Below, piece by piece: positions 23,896-35,560 of a stretch of 64,000 bases of DNA (position 1 is the first letter of the stretch; each line of letters starts with the position of its first letter). The notes under the pieces were generated by a model. It was given only the letters and a program-made list of their open reading frames with translations, searched no databases and had not been told where the DNA came from. Location of the stretch: positions 136,224-200,223 of the forward strand of contig KV425614.1 of the NCBI GenBank assembly GCA_001632425.1. The letters are read 5' to 3'. The position numbers were made by a program, and so were the translations under genes. Source of the stretch: Neolentinus lepideus HHB14362 ss-1 (Eukaryota > Basidiomycota > Agaricomycetes > Gloeophyllales > Gloeophyllaceae).

Positions 23896-24322
23896 AGGCA
23901 GCGCTGAGCGTAGTTGTGGCATTCTGCATGGGCACGTATTGCAAGGCGATACTGGCGAGTCCGATTGGGCAGCCGCTGGCCGTGGTGCGCCCAGCTTTCC
24001 TAGGACCACGAATTGGGTTAGAGCTGATGGATGCGTACGGTTTGTGGAATAGGTATTTTATAGCAGCCTCGGAAAGAACAGCGCTTGCTCGCGTTATGGT
24101 CATTCGTAATAGTCTTGCAGTACGTTCGTTCGTTCTTCTCGCTGCCTTGACTGACTATGCTGACAGTTTCATGATGGACACGAGCATCGTACGCCGTCAT
24201 GCTGTACTCGCATTTCTATCCAGGTACTGACATCCACTTAGATCACCGTCGCATCCCGCCAATCCTTCGCCTTCTCCCGCGACGGCGCGCTCCCCTTCTT
24301 CCCCCTTCCTCTGCCGTATCCA
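23895..24322 (+). pseudogene. Amino-acid permease fragment (exons 9-12 part)
   Basis: From 23895 the sequence follows permease exon 9 (gcgctgagcgtagttgtggcattctg), intron 9, exon 10 (ggtattttatagcagcctcgg), exon 11 (tttcatgatggacacgagcatc) and the first 80 bases of exon 12, ending near 24322. Changes such as TAT-TGC-AAG for GAT-CCC-GAG and an in-frame TAG in exon 10 disable it. Upstream it is fused to repeat DR-a, downstream to R1. Confidence 0.75.
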
Positions 24323-24345
24323 AGCAAACTCATAAAACAGTCAGA

Positions 24346-25560
24346 TAGCTAGTGTGCGGTACTGAGCATCCATTTGATGTATGCTACAAATATCAGGGTC
24401 GGCTAACCTGATGGAACCAAGCATCTTCATTTGATTAATCCAGTGAGTACTGCTTTCCGGTGATGGCAAAAAGAACAGACAGTGACATATACATAGCATG
24501 AACGCACTGTATATGATTGACATTATATTCTGAGGAATGTGCACAGATCACGTTTCGAAGGCATTACGTCATGTAGATGGCAATCCTTCGAGTCTCACCG
24601 CGTCAACATGGAGCACTGCTTCGTACGTTGTCGAGAGGACATTCATCGCCGTCCTAGGTTTATCAGCGCTAAATCTCACCGGTCATCATGTCTTTCTCAG
24701 TACGCCTCCATGAACGTGTTGATCATTTGCATTTAGACACGGGACAGTGCAAGTGCAGTATCTGCGCTGTCTGGGTGCCATTGCCAGCAATCTATACCAG
24801 TTCTTCGCTCACCTCACAACATCCTGTTCATCTGCTTCCCGTTTCCCCGTCGCTCCTTCATCCCCGGGGATGCTCTCCGTGCGGTAGTTTTGTCCTCGGA
24901 AACATCACGCTGTCCGCCTTCATGGCGTTTACCAGATATCCTAGTACTGTATTCGTCTCCCAAGGATATCACTCTCTGCATATTCTCAGTATCTCGCCGC
25001 TCGCCTTGTCTTTGTTACCGGATACTCTACTCTCTCGTGGAAAGGCCCCTCGCACTCTTTGGCATTATCAAATATTAAGCATCCCCCGTTCGCGACGTCC
25101 GGCCTCAATCCTTCCTGCATCATAACATTCTCTCATCTCTTGCACACGCAACGAATGTGCGGCTGCGCTGTATCGCGTCCGGGGCATAAGATTGTTCGCT
25201 TCGCATTTCCAAGATTAATCTCACTAGACCTCCGTTTCCCCATCGGCGTTTTCCTGCGTTCTTGGACGTTCTGCGTATCTTTCTTTGTGACCGAGAACAC
25301 CCGCCCTTGTCCGTCTTCGTCAAGGGATATCCGGCATCCACGTTGCGCACTTGGAGTATTCGACTTGCTGGCTATTTTCGCAGAAGTTGTCACTCTCCCT
25401 CCGCCTTTCTCCCGATCTGGCATTATTTCAATGTATCGTTATATCACGACATCACTTCATTATCTTCGATTTCGTGAACTGCTTTATGGTCATATGAGGC
25501 GAGTGTGGCCGCAGCGCGATAGCTTCTAAGATCGTCTTCGTGGGCGGAATTATCTTCGTA
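24346..25560 (+). repeat. Unclassified repeat R1, copy 2
   Basis: The longest forward copy of R1. It starts near gtactgagcatcc and a ggctaacctgatggaacc segment and continues through a strongly pyrimidine-rich half (24800-25330) to the DR-a-like end. Frames of 60-156 codons exist on the pyrimidine strand, but they shift between copies, so I do not call them genes. The repeat class (LTR remnant or other) is undetermined. Confidence 0.65.
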
Positions 25561-25790
25561 TTTCTGAGCCTATGCACAACCGAGTGAGGTGAGCATGGTC
25601 ATTCCGTCTGATAGGGATTACACTCATTGGACCATGTAGGTCTATTAATATATACCACAAGTCTTTCGATAAGAGGTCGGACATTGTACGTATCGCCCAT
25701 AGTTCTATCTGTTATCTGGATTGCCTTAAGGTGAATCGTGCATAGATCTTTTTACTCCATGCCGTAAGGTATCTCGATGCTGGGAGGAAC
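25475..25790 (+). repeat. Direct repeat DR-a, second copy
   Basis: Corresponds to 23620-23895 with about 80 percent agreement by eye and a short insertion near 25570-25605. It lies at the R1 end just before the intact permease gene. Confidence 0.65.
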
Positions 25791-26107
25791 CACGTCTCCA
25801 TTCCGTTTTGATGATATCTGAGAGCATCAATAACTCGACCCATCCATAGAAGAATATACATTCTTCATAGAAAACTTTCTTTGACAGTCGTACACAAGAT
25901 CTCTGGTATCTCATTTACTGTGCGCGGCGCATCGCAACCTCCTTGGAAGTTTATACTCACGGATCCTACTCATCGAGCTTCCGTTCCAACGCTCAGATCA
26001 GCGTCTATACTTAGATGCACTCAGCCAGATCACCGGTCTTTCGTCATGAGAAGCTCTTATCTGTGGGTCTGCCCTATACAAATGCCACCGTAGAAGCCGT
26101 TCGAATT

Positions 26108-28376
26108 ATGACGCCGACCATGAAGAGCTCGAAGCAAGAGTCCATTCGCGTCGATGTGGACGTCGTCGAGAAGCTGGCGAAGAGCGACGATGAGGCGCTC
26201 CTCGAGAGTCTCGGGTACAAGCAGGAACTTAAACGTGAGTTCACCCCGCTCGAGCTGTTTGGCGTGCTATTCAGCGTCCTTGGTCCCGTGCCCTCTTTCG
26301 CGTCAGTGATTTCCACCTGCCTGATATGTTAATACTAAGGTGATATGTGCAATAGCTCGGTCCTGGTGTACGCTATCCCTAATGGCGGTCCTGTCGCGAT
26401 GGTCTGGGGTGTATGTGCACGTTTCGAGTGCCAGAAATCTGTTTGAATGACGCGACTATTAACAGTGGGCCGTCTGCGCGTTCTTCCTGGTCATTATCAG
26501 CCTTGCCATGGCCGAGCTCGGCTCTGCAGCGCCCACGTCCGGTGGCCTGTATTACTGGACCTATTCCCTTTCGTCGCCAAGGTGGCGCTGTCTTCTCTGC
26601 TGGATAGGTATGTCATGAATTGTGTCATCAGTCCCATACACGTACTAACCTGTTACGTCCAGTGGGCTGTGAGACACCTTACCTTGGTTTGGCTTGTATG
26701 GCGCGTTCTGAGGATGGTTGATAGATTTCAACACGATAAGTCTCTCGGCCTCGGTTGCATCCGTCGACTGGGGCTGCGCAGTGCAGATCATGGCAGCGGT
26801 TAGCATTGGGTACGACGGGGCGTTCGTACCCACGAATGCGCAGACCTAGTACGCCAATCTCCTCCATCCGCGTGTCTATCTTAGAGACTAAACATTTCCT
26901 TGTACGTACCGAACCGAACTCCTACAGCGGTGTATACGGCGCGGTCCTCGTCTTTTCAGGCATCCTGTGCAGCACGGCGACCAAATACATTGCTCGCGTG
27001 CAGTCGCTGTACATCGTTCTGAACATCTTGTGAGTAGTATATCCTCCCGCTCTCTCACTCACCTCAATCTCTCACACCAATCCAGGTGCTTCATCGCGAT
27101 CGTCATAGCCCTCCCTGCCGCTACGCCTGCCGAGTACAAGACGCCCGCCAGCTTCGCGCTGGGAAACTTCCAGAATTGTGCGTTCCAGCCTCCATTCCAG
27201 TAAAGAGTATTGACTATTGCTTGTAGTGACGAACTGGCCGAGCGGATTCGCGTTCGTGATGAGCTTCCTCGCGCCACTGTGGGCCGTGGGCGCGTTCGAC
27301 TCGCCGGTGCACATTAGTGAGGAGGCGTCCAACGCCGCGACAGCTGTGCCCTGGGCGATCGTGATGGGCACTGCGGTGCCGACGCTGCTCGGGTGGGGTG
27401 CGTGTTCCCTTTTGTCAGGTTCAATCAAGTCCCTGATTTGGAGGCAGCGCTGAACGTGGTCGTGGCATTCTGCATGGGCACGGATCCCGAGGCGATTCTG
27501 GCGAGTCCGATTGGGCAGCCGCTGGCCGTGGTGCGTCCAGCTTCCCTAGGACCACGAATTGGGTTAGAGCTGATGGATGCGTACGGTTTGTGGAACAGGT
27601 ATTTTATAACAGCCTCGGAAAGAACGGCGCGCTCGCGTTATGGTCGATCGTAATCGTCTTGCAGTACGTACGCTCGTTCTTCTCGCTGCCTTGGCTAACT
27701 ACGCTGACAGGTTCATGATGGGCACGAGCATCGTACGCCTCCATCTCCTCGCACATCGATTTGCTACCTGACAACGGTTCAGATGACCGTCGCCTCGCGC
27801 CAATCCTTCGCCTTCTCGCGCGACGGCGCGCTCCCCTTCTCCTCCCTCCTCTACCGCGTCCACCCGCGCACGCAGATGCCGGTCAACTGCGTGTGGTTCG
27901 TCGCGGGCATCGCCGCGCTGCTCTGCCTGCTGTCCTTCGCCGGGAGCGAGGCCGTCGGCGCGATATTCACGCTGAACGCGGCCGCGAGCTATGTCGCGTA
28001 CTCGATACCGATCGCCGCGCGGTGGGCGTGGGGCGAGGGGTACCGAAGTGGACCGTTTAGCTTGGGGTGGTGGGTGAGTGATTCCGAACCTGGACCCTGC
28101 GTTTTTGGTTTTGAGCGTGTATAGGGATTTCCGGTGGCGATGACGGCCGTTGCGTGGATGGTGTTCTCCATCGCGGTGTTCATGTTCCCTGCGAACTGGG
28201 GTGCGGGCCCGGCGGAGATGAACTATACGTGCGTCGTGCTCGGGGCGCTGCTGCTGGGCTCACTTGGGTATTATTATTTCCCGCGGTATGGGGGCGTGTA
28301 TTGGTTTAGAGGGCCTGTGGCGACGGTGGTGGAGAAAGAGGAGAGTGATGAAGCTAGCTCCGGAAGATGTAGGTGA
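26108..28376 (+). CDS. APC-superfamily amino-acid/GABA permease, intact
   Basis: Thirteen exons: 26108-26301, 26356-26410, 26466-26607, 26663-26668, 26725-26848, 26928-27029, 27086-27177, 27227-27397, 27448-27530, 27599-27663, 27711-27732, 27783-28073 and 28125-28376. They total 1599 bases, 532 residues, normal for fungal GABA/choline-type permeases of the APC superfamily. Landmarks: hydrophilic N-terminus, ELKREFTPLELFG, IPNGGPVAMVWGWAVCAFF, AELGSAAPTSGGLYYW, SASVASVDWGCAVQIM, FDSPVHISEEASNAATAVP (consensus inner motif), VFYNSLGKNGALALWSIV, SRQSFAFSRDGALPF, and about 12 hydrophobic spans. It probably imports amino acids or GABA-like amines across the plasma or vacuolar membrane. Exon 4 is only six bases (TGGGCT), needed to produce WIVGYFNT. 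It sits in the spacer of IR2, with broken copies in both arms and in IR1. Confidence 0.88.
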
Positions 28377-30624
28377 CAAGGATGATTTGGTACAAATAGG
28401 ATGAGAACTAAAGACAATGCTGGAAAGTACCCTCTCTCGTCAAGGGAGGGAGCCCGGAGGGTTGTGAGAGGGTTAGTGGGCTGCAGTATACCGTTCACCG
28501 ACACATGACATTCCTGTGTTGGGATGATAACCGAAGTGAGAGATCAATGAATACAGCCAAAGCCCAGGTAGCTTGGGCTCATAAACAACGCGATCTGTGC
28601 AAAGACGTAGCACTGTCTACAGCAGGACAAGTGTAGCCACAGGGCAACGTAACTTGTAAGCAAACTGGGGCATGGCAGGTCAATCACAAATTCTGAATAG
28701 GGTTCGCGAGAGGTATGACAAGATGATAGGAAAGAGGGAGCATACAGACATTCGGAAAGCGGGTGAGGGTGTTCCAGAAGCAGACTGGCACGTGTAAGAA
28801 TAGAAACGAGCAGGGGTCAGATGCGGATGACGCGTAAAATTTGAGGCCGCGGAGCGGCGGGTGGGCTGCGGCCAAACTCTGCGCGGCCAAGAGGGAGACC
28901 TTGCACTGGTGGTGGGGGGGAGGTGATCATAACACAGGATGAATTCGGGGTGGGCAACCCCCCCCCCCAGAAAACCACTCTCACCCACCGTTGTATGCTT
29001 TCCGCTTTCCGCAATGTCTGGGACGCAGTCTTGTACTCGGCAGGAGGGCTACAACGGAAGGTGGACCGCTCACGGGCGAGCCGTGCCAGCAAAGACGAGG
29101 ACCGCTCACACAGGCACGTGGATGGAGTGATATCTATCATCCGCGGCATACAAGTCACAGCTCAACGGGACTGAGGACACAATTCGTGACATACCTATAG
29201 GCTATCCGGCAGAGAAAGGGATACGGCCATATGATGACCAGGAAAACTTGGCCTGTCGATGCCCATAGGGTTCGGGAACTCGAAACGTGCACGACCGCCG
29301 TTAGGGAATGAGAGCTATTGCACACATCTTAGGATCAATTCCGCAGGCGCACACGACCTAACCAAAAGTCCTGTGCACAATTCGATCCAGATGACGGGTA
29401 GAACGAAGACGGTGGGCGTCATCGGAAGACCTGTGGTATATGTTGATGGTCTAATGAGTGTAATCCCTATATGGCATGATGAAGTTGATCACCTCACCAG
29501 GCTGTAACAAGAGCGTAAGACTTGTCTGCGTTCCCGGGCAAGAAAGAAAGACATCCTTGCACGAGTTGGGCGAAGGGAGTATACGAGTACTAGTCTGTAG
29601 GCTATAATCGATGTATTAAAAGCTGAGACGATGCGGAGGGACATGGGGCCGGGTTGACATTCGATTCGGACGGTGTAGATGATGTGGGTGTGGACAAAGC
29701 GGTATAGTGTGGAATACATGGGCGCACTCACACAGACTCGCACTCGAAAATCAAATGAGACACCTACTGCGTTTGACATTTGAATAGCGGACAGGCACGT
29801 TTGAGTAGTCGCCGTACATCACTGTGGTGGGAGGGCGAATGAAGACGGGAGAAGACGGCGGGGAAGCGTCGAGACTCGAGATTTGGCCGAAGGAGTTCGG
29901 CGAACAGGCACGTTTGACTGTAAAAGTCGGATTGAGAACGCCACAAGGCTAGACAAAGCGTAAGATTTGGAATTCGAGGAGACTCGAAGTGGAGCAGAAC
30001 GAGCACGCAAGAGGTGGAAAGAATTCATCGGGTAAACCGAGCGAGTAATTTGTTGCGCTAGTCGAGTCACAAGTGGCGGGAGCTTGGCCGACGGCAGAAA
30101 TGGCGAGGTTAGTGACTGGTTATGAGTACTGCGTTGGACCGTAATACGAAATGGACTGAAGAGGTTGGTAATTCGGGGTGGGCATGACGCACGTTGTCGC
30201 CGGATAAACGCAATACAGCGCCAACACCGCCCAGAAAACACTCGACTCACCTTCCCATCATATGTTTTCCTCGATGTCTCCGTCTCCATCAAACGCCAGC
30301 ATAACCGCTTCGAGTACGTCCCCGGGCAGGACACGCTCGCTGGGCGCGCATATATCTGCGCTGTGGCGGGCGGTGTCGGGCGGACCGGGGACCGAGACGG
30401 CGTCGCTGGACACGACCACCACGAAAGTCGACACGGGTGAGTTCAGTCCAGTTTCAGTGTCGGTGAGGGCGCGGTGTGATGGCAAAGGATGTATGCTATA
30501 TATGCGTTGGGCGCGATAAGATAAGACTCGGGCGGGGCCGATCCGTTCACCCGGGCGTCTGCCTGTCATCCAGTGCGGATCATTCGGTCTCTTTTTCCTC
30601 TCGACGTCGTCAGTCCTAACCACC
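28377..30624. other. Intergenic region with repeat scraps
   Basis: No gene is supported. Bases 29390-29570 contain a minus-oriented scrap of the DR-a/R1 family (gacggtgggcg, gagtgtaatccctat, agacatccttgcac). The string aattcggggtgggca appears at about 28942 and 30172, each followed by cagaaaac and a short ctcacc segment. A run of C lies near 28963. Confidence 0.4.
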
Positions 30625-31841
30625 ATGTCCGCTGCAGACCACACCCCCGAAGACCGCCGCTCCATCTCCCGAGGTCGCGACTTTGTGCGTGCGCCCTGTC
30701 CCTGTCCTCCCGCCCGCGCTGACCGACAACTGCAGACCTCGAGTGGCCGCGGCGGTGCGGGCAACATCCGCCGCAACCCGGACCTCCCAGAGGTGCCCGC
30801 CACCATCACCCGCGGCAGAGAGCCCGTCCCGAACTACTCTGCCCGGAGCGTAAGTCCCAATTATTTTCTACATGAATAATTTGTGACTTTTACTCAGAGC
30901 GTGTCTGTCGGCCGGGGCGGGGCGGGCAATATCCGCTCGCCGTCGCGTGACCCCGCGCAGCAGACCGACGCCGCGTACGAGCAGGAGGTGATCCGGCGCA
31001 GGATGGAGGAGAGGCAGGCTGCCGTGGTACGTCCTCTCCCTCCACGTCCGCCCCTCTCTTACTAACCCTCCCCACAGGTCTCCTCCGGCCGCGGCGGCGC
31101 CGGCAACTTCACGTCCCCGTCCCGCTCTCGTTCGCGCGATCCGTACGCCACCCCCACGACGAGCGATAGGTCGAGGTGCGCGCTTTCTCGCTTTGTAATG
31201 TATTCTATTCGCTAACGACTCGACTACCCAGATCCAGAGACGCGCGCCACTCGACAGGGCGCGGCGGCGCGGGCAACATACGCCCGGGCGACGGCGGAGG
31301 GATCGAGAGCGAGGTCATCGAAGAGGAGGAGCGCCGCGGCGTGGGTGGCGCGCGCACTGACGGCGTGTGAGTATCTTGTTCCTTTGTCCGAGTTACGTTG
31401 TGACTGTGTTGCGTTTGCCTGTTATTCCTTCGCTTCCGTCTCACCTGGCTGTTTCCTGCACATGCAAGCCGTGTCCACATTTGTTTTATTATTCGAGCGT
31501 CCGGCGGCTTGTCCCCGGAGCTGCGCGCACATACCGGGATGCCGTGTGTGCGTGCTCGTCCGTTCTTCGCTCGTCGTGTGGTTTGCGATGAAGACACAGC
31601 GCGCCCGTCCGTTTTCTGTGCTCACCGCACCCGTTTTAGACACTCGACCGGCCGCGGCGGCCTCGCGAACCTCACGGCCCTCCCGTTCCCCGCGCCCGAG
31701 CATCACCAGCACCACGATGACGTTGAGAGCACTGGGAGGGGAGGGAGGGGGAATATCAGGTCAAGGAGTCGCAGTCGACGTCAAGGAGGAGGAGGTGTGG
31801 AACCGAGTCGGGCATGGCGAGGAGGGGAGGGAGTAAACTAG
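30625..31841 (+). CDS. DUF3602 GRGGAGN-repeat protein
   Basis: Six exons: 30625-30684, 30736-30849, 30898-31026, 31078-31175, 31232-31366 and 31640-31841. They total 738 bases, 245 residues plus stop. The protein is hydrophilic and carries the DUF3602 signature six times: SSGRGGAGNIR, VGRGGAGNIR, SSGRGGAGNF, STGRGGAGNIR, STGRGGLANL and STGRGGRGNIR. Exons 2-5 carry one copy each and exon 6 carries two. Arg/Ser-rich linkers lie between them, with an acidic patch ESEVIEEEERR. There is no membrane segment or signal peptide. The family is fungal and of unknown function; RGG-like composition suggests nucleic-acid contact, which is inference. Intron 5 (273 nt) is far longer than the others. The position in the IR2 spacer leaves it single-copy in this window. 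Confidence 0.85.
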
Positions 31842-32719
31842 GGGGAGGGGAAAACGGGTGTATTATTATGCATAAAACGTACCGCTACTCTACTTTTCTC
31901 GAAAGACAGGTGTATTAATCGATTATCGTTAGGGATGTATGTGGAGTATGCCGTTTTGGGGTGACGTGTCGAGGTTTTGTGGATGTGTATCTATCGATGC
32001 AACGGGACTTGAACATGACGGCTCATGTACTCGCTTCTACAGATTGCAATACGAGGATTCGGGGGGGGGGCATCGTGAGAGTTGATAGCGACGCGTAGCA
32101 TGGTGAGGACGATCCTGGTTGTGATCGTTGCTGCGCTCGGCATATGGATGGGTGGGCAGTTGTACTTGAATACACGGCGACGCACAGTAGAGCAGCTGGG
32201 ATGCGAAGGAGATGGAGTTATAGCGACGCGTAATCGCTGGTTGTGCTCATTTCTACGCTCGGTAAATCGGGATACGATAGATGGGTGTGCAGTTGTACTT
32301 GAATACATGGCGTCGAGCGAAGGAGATGGAGTGGGGTGTGATGAGTTGGTCTCATAAGCGAATGAGGGGAGGAAGAGTGGACGGAAGGAGGGGTGTGCGA
32401 ATAATATTGTGTTGGAATGTTACACAGATTTTTATTTGTCATGTTGAAGGAAACGAGCTGTACGTACATGTCATGTAAAGTCTAACATAGGGCTATGCCC
32501 TGGAGACAATAAACCGGACAAAAATATTGTGTCGAGAGGAGTGCCAGTGGCGTCGGGCGAGGCAGACACGTCATACTCCACAAAGAACGAGCGGGCGTCG
32601 GGAGGGCGAGCGTGATCCTTTGCGGAAGAGCCTAGTGCGAGTCGTCGATAAAGCTCAGAGCTGGAGGTCTCAGTGAGGCAAGGGAAATCGGGAGACACAG
32701 AGTGCGACCGATGAAATAC
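31842..32719. other. Intergenic region with a short imperfect tandem repeat
   Basis: Bases 32085-32215 and 32216-32330 share tagcgacgcgta, ggttgtg, gggtg-gcagttgtacttgaatac and agcgaaggagatgg-like stretches in the same order, so they are an imperfect tandem duplication. No gene is supported. Confidence 0.45.
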
Positions 32720-33730
32720 AGAGAGCCGTAGGTGGAAATTAGGGGGAAAGCGGAGGTGTGCAAGTTCCTGACGGAGACGAGGAGGGCGGGTGTTCTCTGT
32801 CACAAAGAAAGATACGAAGAGCACCCAAGATGCCGCTGGGGAAACGGCGGTCTGGTGCGAGTCTTGGAAATGCGGAGGAACTTGGATGCAATACGGTGCA
32901 GCCGCACATTGTTTGCGTGTGCAAGAGATGAGAGAATTTGTGATGGAGGAAGAATTGAGGACGGAGGATGCTTGATGACGCCAAAGAGTGTGAGCGATCT
33001 TTCCACGCTAAGAGCAGGGGAGCAAAGTGTCCGGTAAGAAAGACAGGGCGAGCAGCGGGATACCTAGAATATGCAGAGAAGGACGTTCTTGGGAGACGAA
33101 TGCAATGGCAGGATATCTGGTAAACGCCATGGAGGCAGACAGCGTGATGCTGCCGAGGACAAAACTACAGAGAGTATCCCCGGGGATGGAAGGAGTGACG
33201 CGGGGGAAACGGGAAGCGTTAGCAGGATCTCTTGAAGTGAACGGAGAACTGGCATAGATTGCTGGCAACGGCACCGAGACAACGCAGGCACTGCACTGGC
33301 ACTGTCCCGTGTCTAGATGCAAATGATCAACACGTTCATGGAGGCGTACTGAGAAAGACACGGTGACCGGTGAGGTTTAGCGCCGATAAAGCCAGGACGA
33401 CGATGAATGTCCTCTCGGCAACGTACGAAGCCGTGCTCAACGTTGACGGTGAGGCTCGAAGGATTGCGATCTACATGATGTAATGCCTTCGACACGTGAT
33501 CTGTGCACATTCCTCAGAATATAATGCCCATCATATAGAGTGCGTTCATGCTATGCATATATCACTGTCTGTTCTTTTTGCCATCACCGGAAAGCAGTAC
33601 TCACTGGATTGTTGAACGGAAATGCTTGGTTCCATCAGGTTAGCCAACCCTGATTTTTGCAGCATGCATCAAATGGATACTCAGTACAGCACACTAGCTA
33701 TCTGACTGTTTTATGAGTTTGCTGTACTTT
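32720..33730 (-). repeat. Unclassified repeat R1, copy 3
   Basis: Inverted relative to copy 2 and close to it, including the tctttctttgtga-c-gagaacacccgcc segment and the end near 33730 (cagcacactagctatctgac). Confidence 0.7.
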
Positions 33731-35039
33731 TCCCATTGTAATTAATTAGCAGAATACCCTGAAACGATTGATAGCAGCCTACTACCTTGATCCACTATGT
33801 TGTCATCTTTTCTGTGCAAAACAACTTTTTCTATCATCAATGTGATTCGTTTCGTAATCAGAGGGATGCTCTGAACTTGACGAGGACCATTCCACTAATA
33901 ATATGCAGAGTCAGCGGTTGTAAGTGCTAAAAAAGTAGCCCAATAGCTCACCGTCACTGGGCCTAGCAAGTGCCCTCTTTTTTATCCCATTTCGGGTAGA
34001 CCCTGGCCAGGCTTTTGTGATGTCAGAGACCTGATGGATGTGCGGACCTAGAATAGATAGGGTGCCAAGTCAAAGATAATAAGCAAGAAAACACCGACGA
34101 CACTCACGATTTACCCAAGGCAAAGGAATGGTCAATGGCAAGCCGGTATTGGGGCACTCTGGGCTTGAAGGATATGGAGAGGGCGGGTCATCTATCTCAA
34201 TGTTATAGGACCACGGTTTGGTGCCGGCAGATCGTCCAAGGCAGGGGGGACAGGCAGGTCGTGTGTCAGTGATCCGGACAGCGCAGTGGTGTGTTGTCGC
34301 TGTCGCCGACCTGGATGCACGACCTGCTCATTGGTATTGTCGTTATCGGACATTTCAATGTCTGCATCTGATAGGGTGCCAAGTTAAAGATGATAAGCAA
34401 GGTGATTGGTGCTGTACATGCTTACCAGAACCTGCGACACCACTGCGATCACGCATCTCCCGGTGTCTCTCCACCACCGCCCGCATCCACTTTTCCCTCA
34501 ACTTCGGCGGCATCAGCTCTTCTTGCATATCAACCATATACACGTCACCATCTCCTTCTCCACTCTCAAGCTGTCCATCCATCCACGTCACGTGCGAATA
34601 ATAGAGTTGTGAGGGTCTGAATGACGAATGTGGTAGGATGGGATGGGGATTCCGAGCCTATTGAGGGTAGGCTCTGAGATCTGGATGGTAAGCAGCTAAG
34701 ATGTTCGAATTGAATAAAGGCAGCAGACGGAGTGTAGGCAGCAAACGGGGGGCGGTCAACGTTGACGCGAGCTCGCGCCACAGATCGTGCCGGCATCACC
34801 AACACTCCGCCTGCGGATATTTACATATGCGCTGTGTTCTCCTCTCCTCTCGCTCTTGTTCTCCTGCTCGCTGTGACGCCTAGTCTGCATGTTCGGACAC
34901 CCGGCCCTCATGCTATTCTTTCGTCTATCCATATCTAACCGGTGATACACGCTCAACACAACAAAAGCGCAGGATTGGGGTCACGAATCACTCGTCCACC
35001 ACCCCAGGCTAAATAGCCCACTTCTATACCCCTCCCCCC
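33731..35039. other. Right-arm-specific insertion of IR2
   Basis: Absent from the left arm, where 24322 joins directly to sequence matching 33730. It contains a 30-base near-exact direct repeat, gatagggtgccaag followed by aaagatgataagcaag-type sequence, at about 34057 and 34371. No gene is supported; short frames near 34218-34620 have no family features. Confidence 0.5.
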
Positions 35040-35560
35040 ACGCCCACCGCGCTGATTACGCGACGTAGCTCGCAGCCGCGTTCAGTGTGGATATCGTGCC
35101 AAGGGCCTCACTCCCGGCGAAGGATAGCAGGCGGAGGAGCGCTGCAATGCCCACGACGAACCACACGCAGTTGACCGGCGTCTGCGTGTGTGGGTGGATG
35201 CGGTAGAGGAGGGAGGAGAAGGGGAGTGCGCCGTCGCGGGAGAAGGCGAAGGATTGGCGGGATGCGACGGTGATCTAAGGGGATGTCAGTACCTGGATAG
35301 AAATGCGAGTACATGATCACGGCGTACGATGCTCGTGCCCATCATGAACCTGTCAGCATAGTCAGTCAAGGCAGTGAGAAGAACGAACGAACGCACTGCA
35401 AGACTATTACGAACGACCATAACGCGAGCGCGCCGTTCTTTCCGAGGCTGTTATAAAATACCTATTCCACGAACCGTACACATCCATCAGCTCTAACCCA
35501 CTTCGTTGTCGCCTCGAGATCCGTGCCCATGCACGACCACGTTCAGCGCTGCCCCGATCC
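35040..35560 (-). pseudogene. Amino-acid permease fragment (exons 9-12), right arm
   Basis: On the minus strand, bases near 35560-35270 follow exon 9 end to exon 11, and 35275-35058 follow exon 12 (SRQSFAFSRDGALPF, then HPHTQTPVNCVWFVVG and FAGSEALG). Exon 12 is open for over 70 codons and then stops near 35056, where the intact gene would continue to SIPIAARWAWG. Exons 1-8 and 13 are absent, so the fragment cannot be functional. Confidence 0.75.

Larger units (their letters stand above)
20450..25350. repeat. Left arm of large inverted duplication IR2
   Basis: Reads as the reverse complement of 32720-39755 through many blocks: 20450-20900 with 39330-39755, 20900-21540 with 37930-38530, 21541-22676 (F-box gene) with 36768-37910, 22677-23890 with 35570-36767, 23890-24322 (permease fragment) with about 35195-35570, and 24330-25350 with 32720-33730. 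The two arms differ by an insertion of about 0.8 kb at 38532-39322 and by about 1.47 kb at 33735-35195, both present only in the right arm. The F-box block has no indels at all. Confidence 0.85.

Noticed and set aside
24688..25529. Several 145-156-codon frames in R1
   Set aside because: They do not stay in register between R1 copies and have low-complexity pyrimidine-driven composition.
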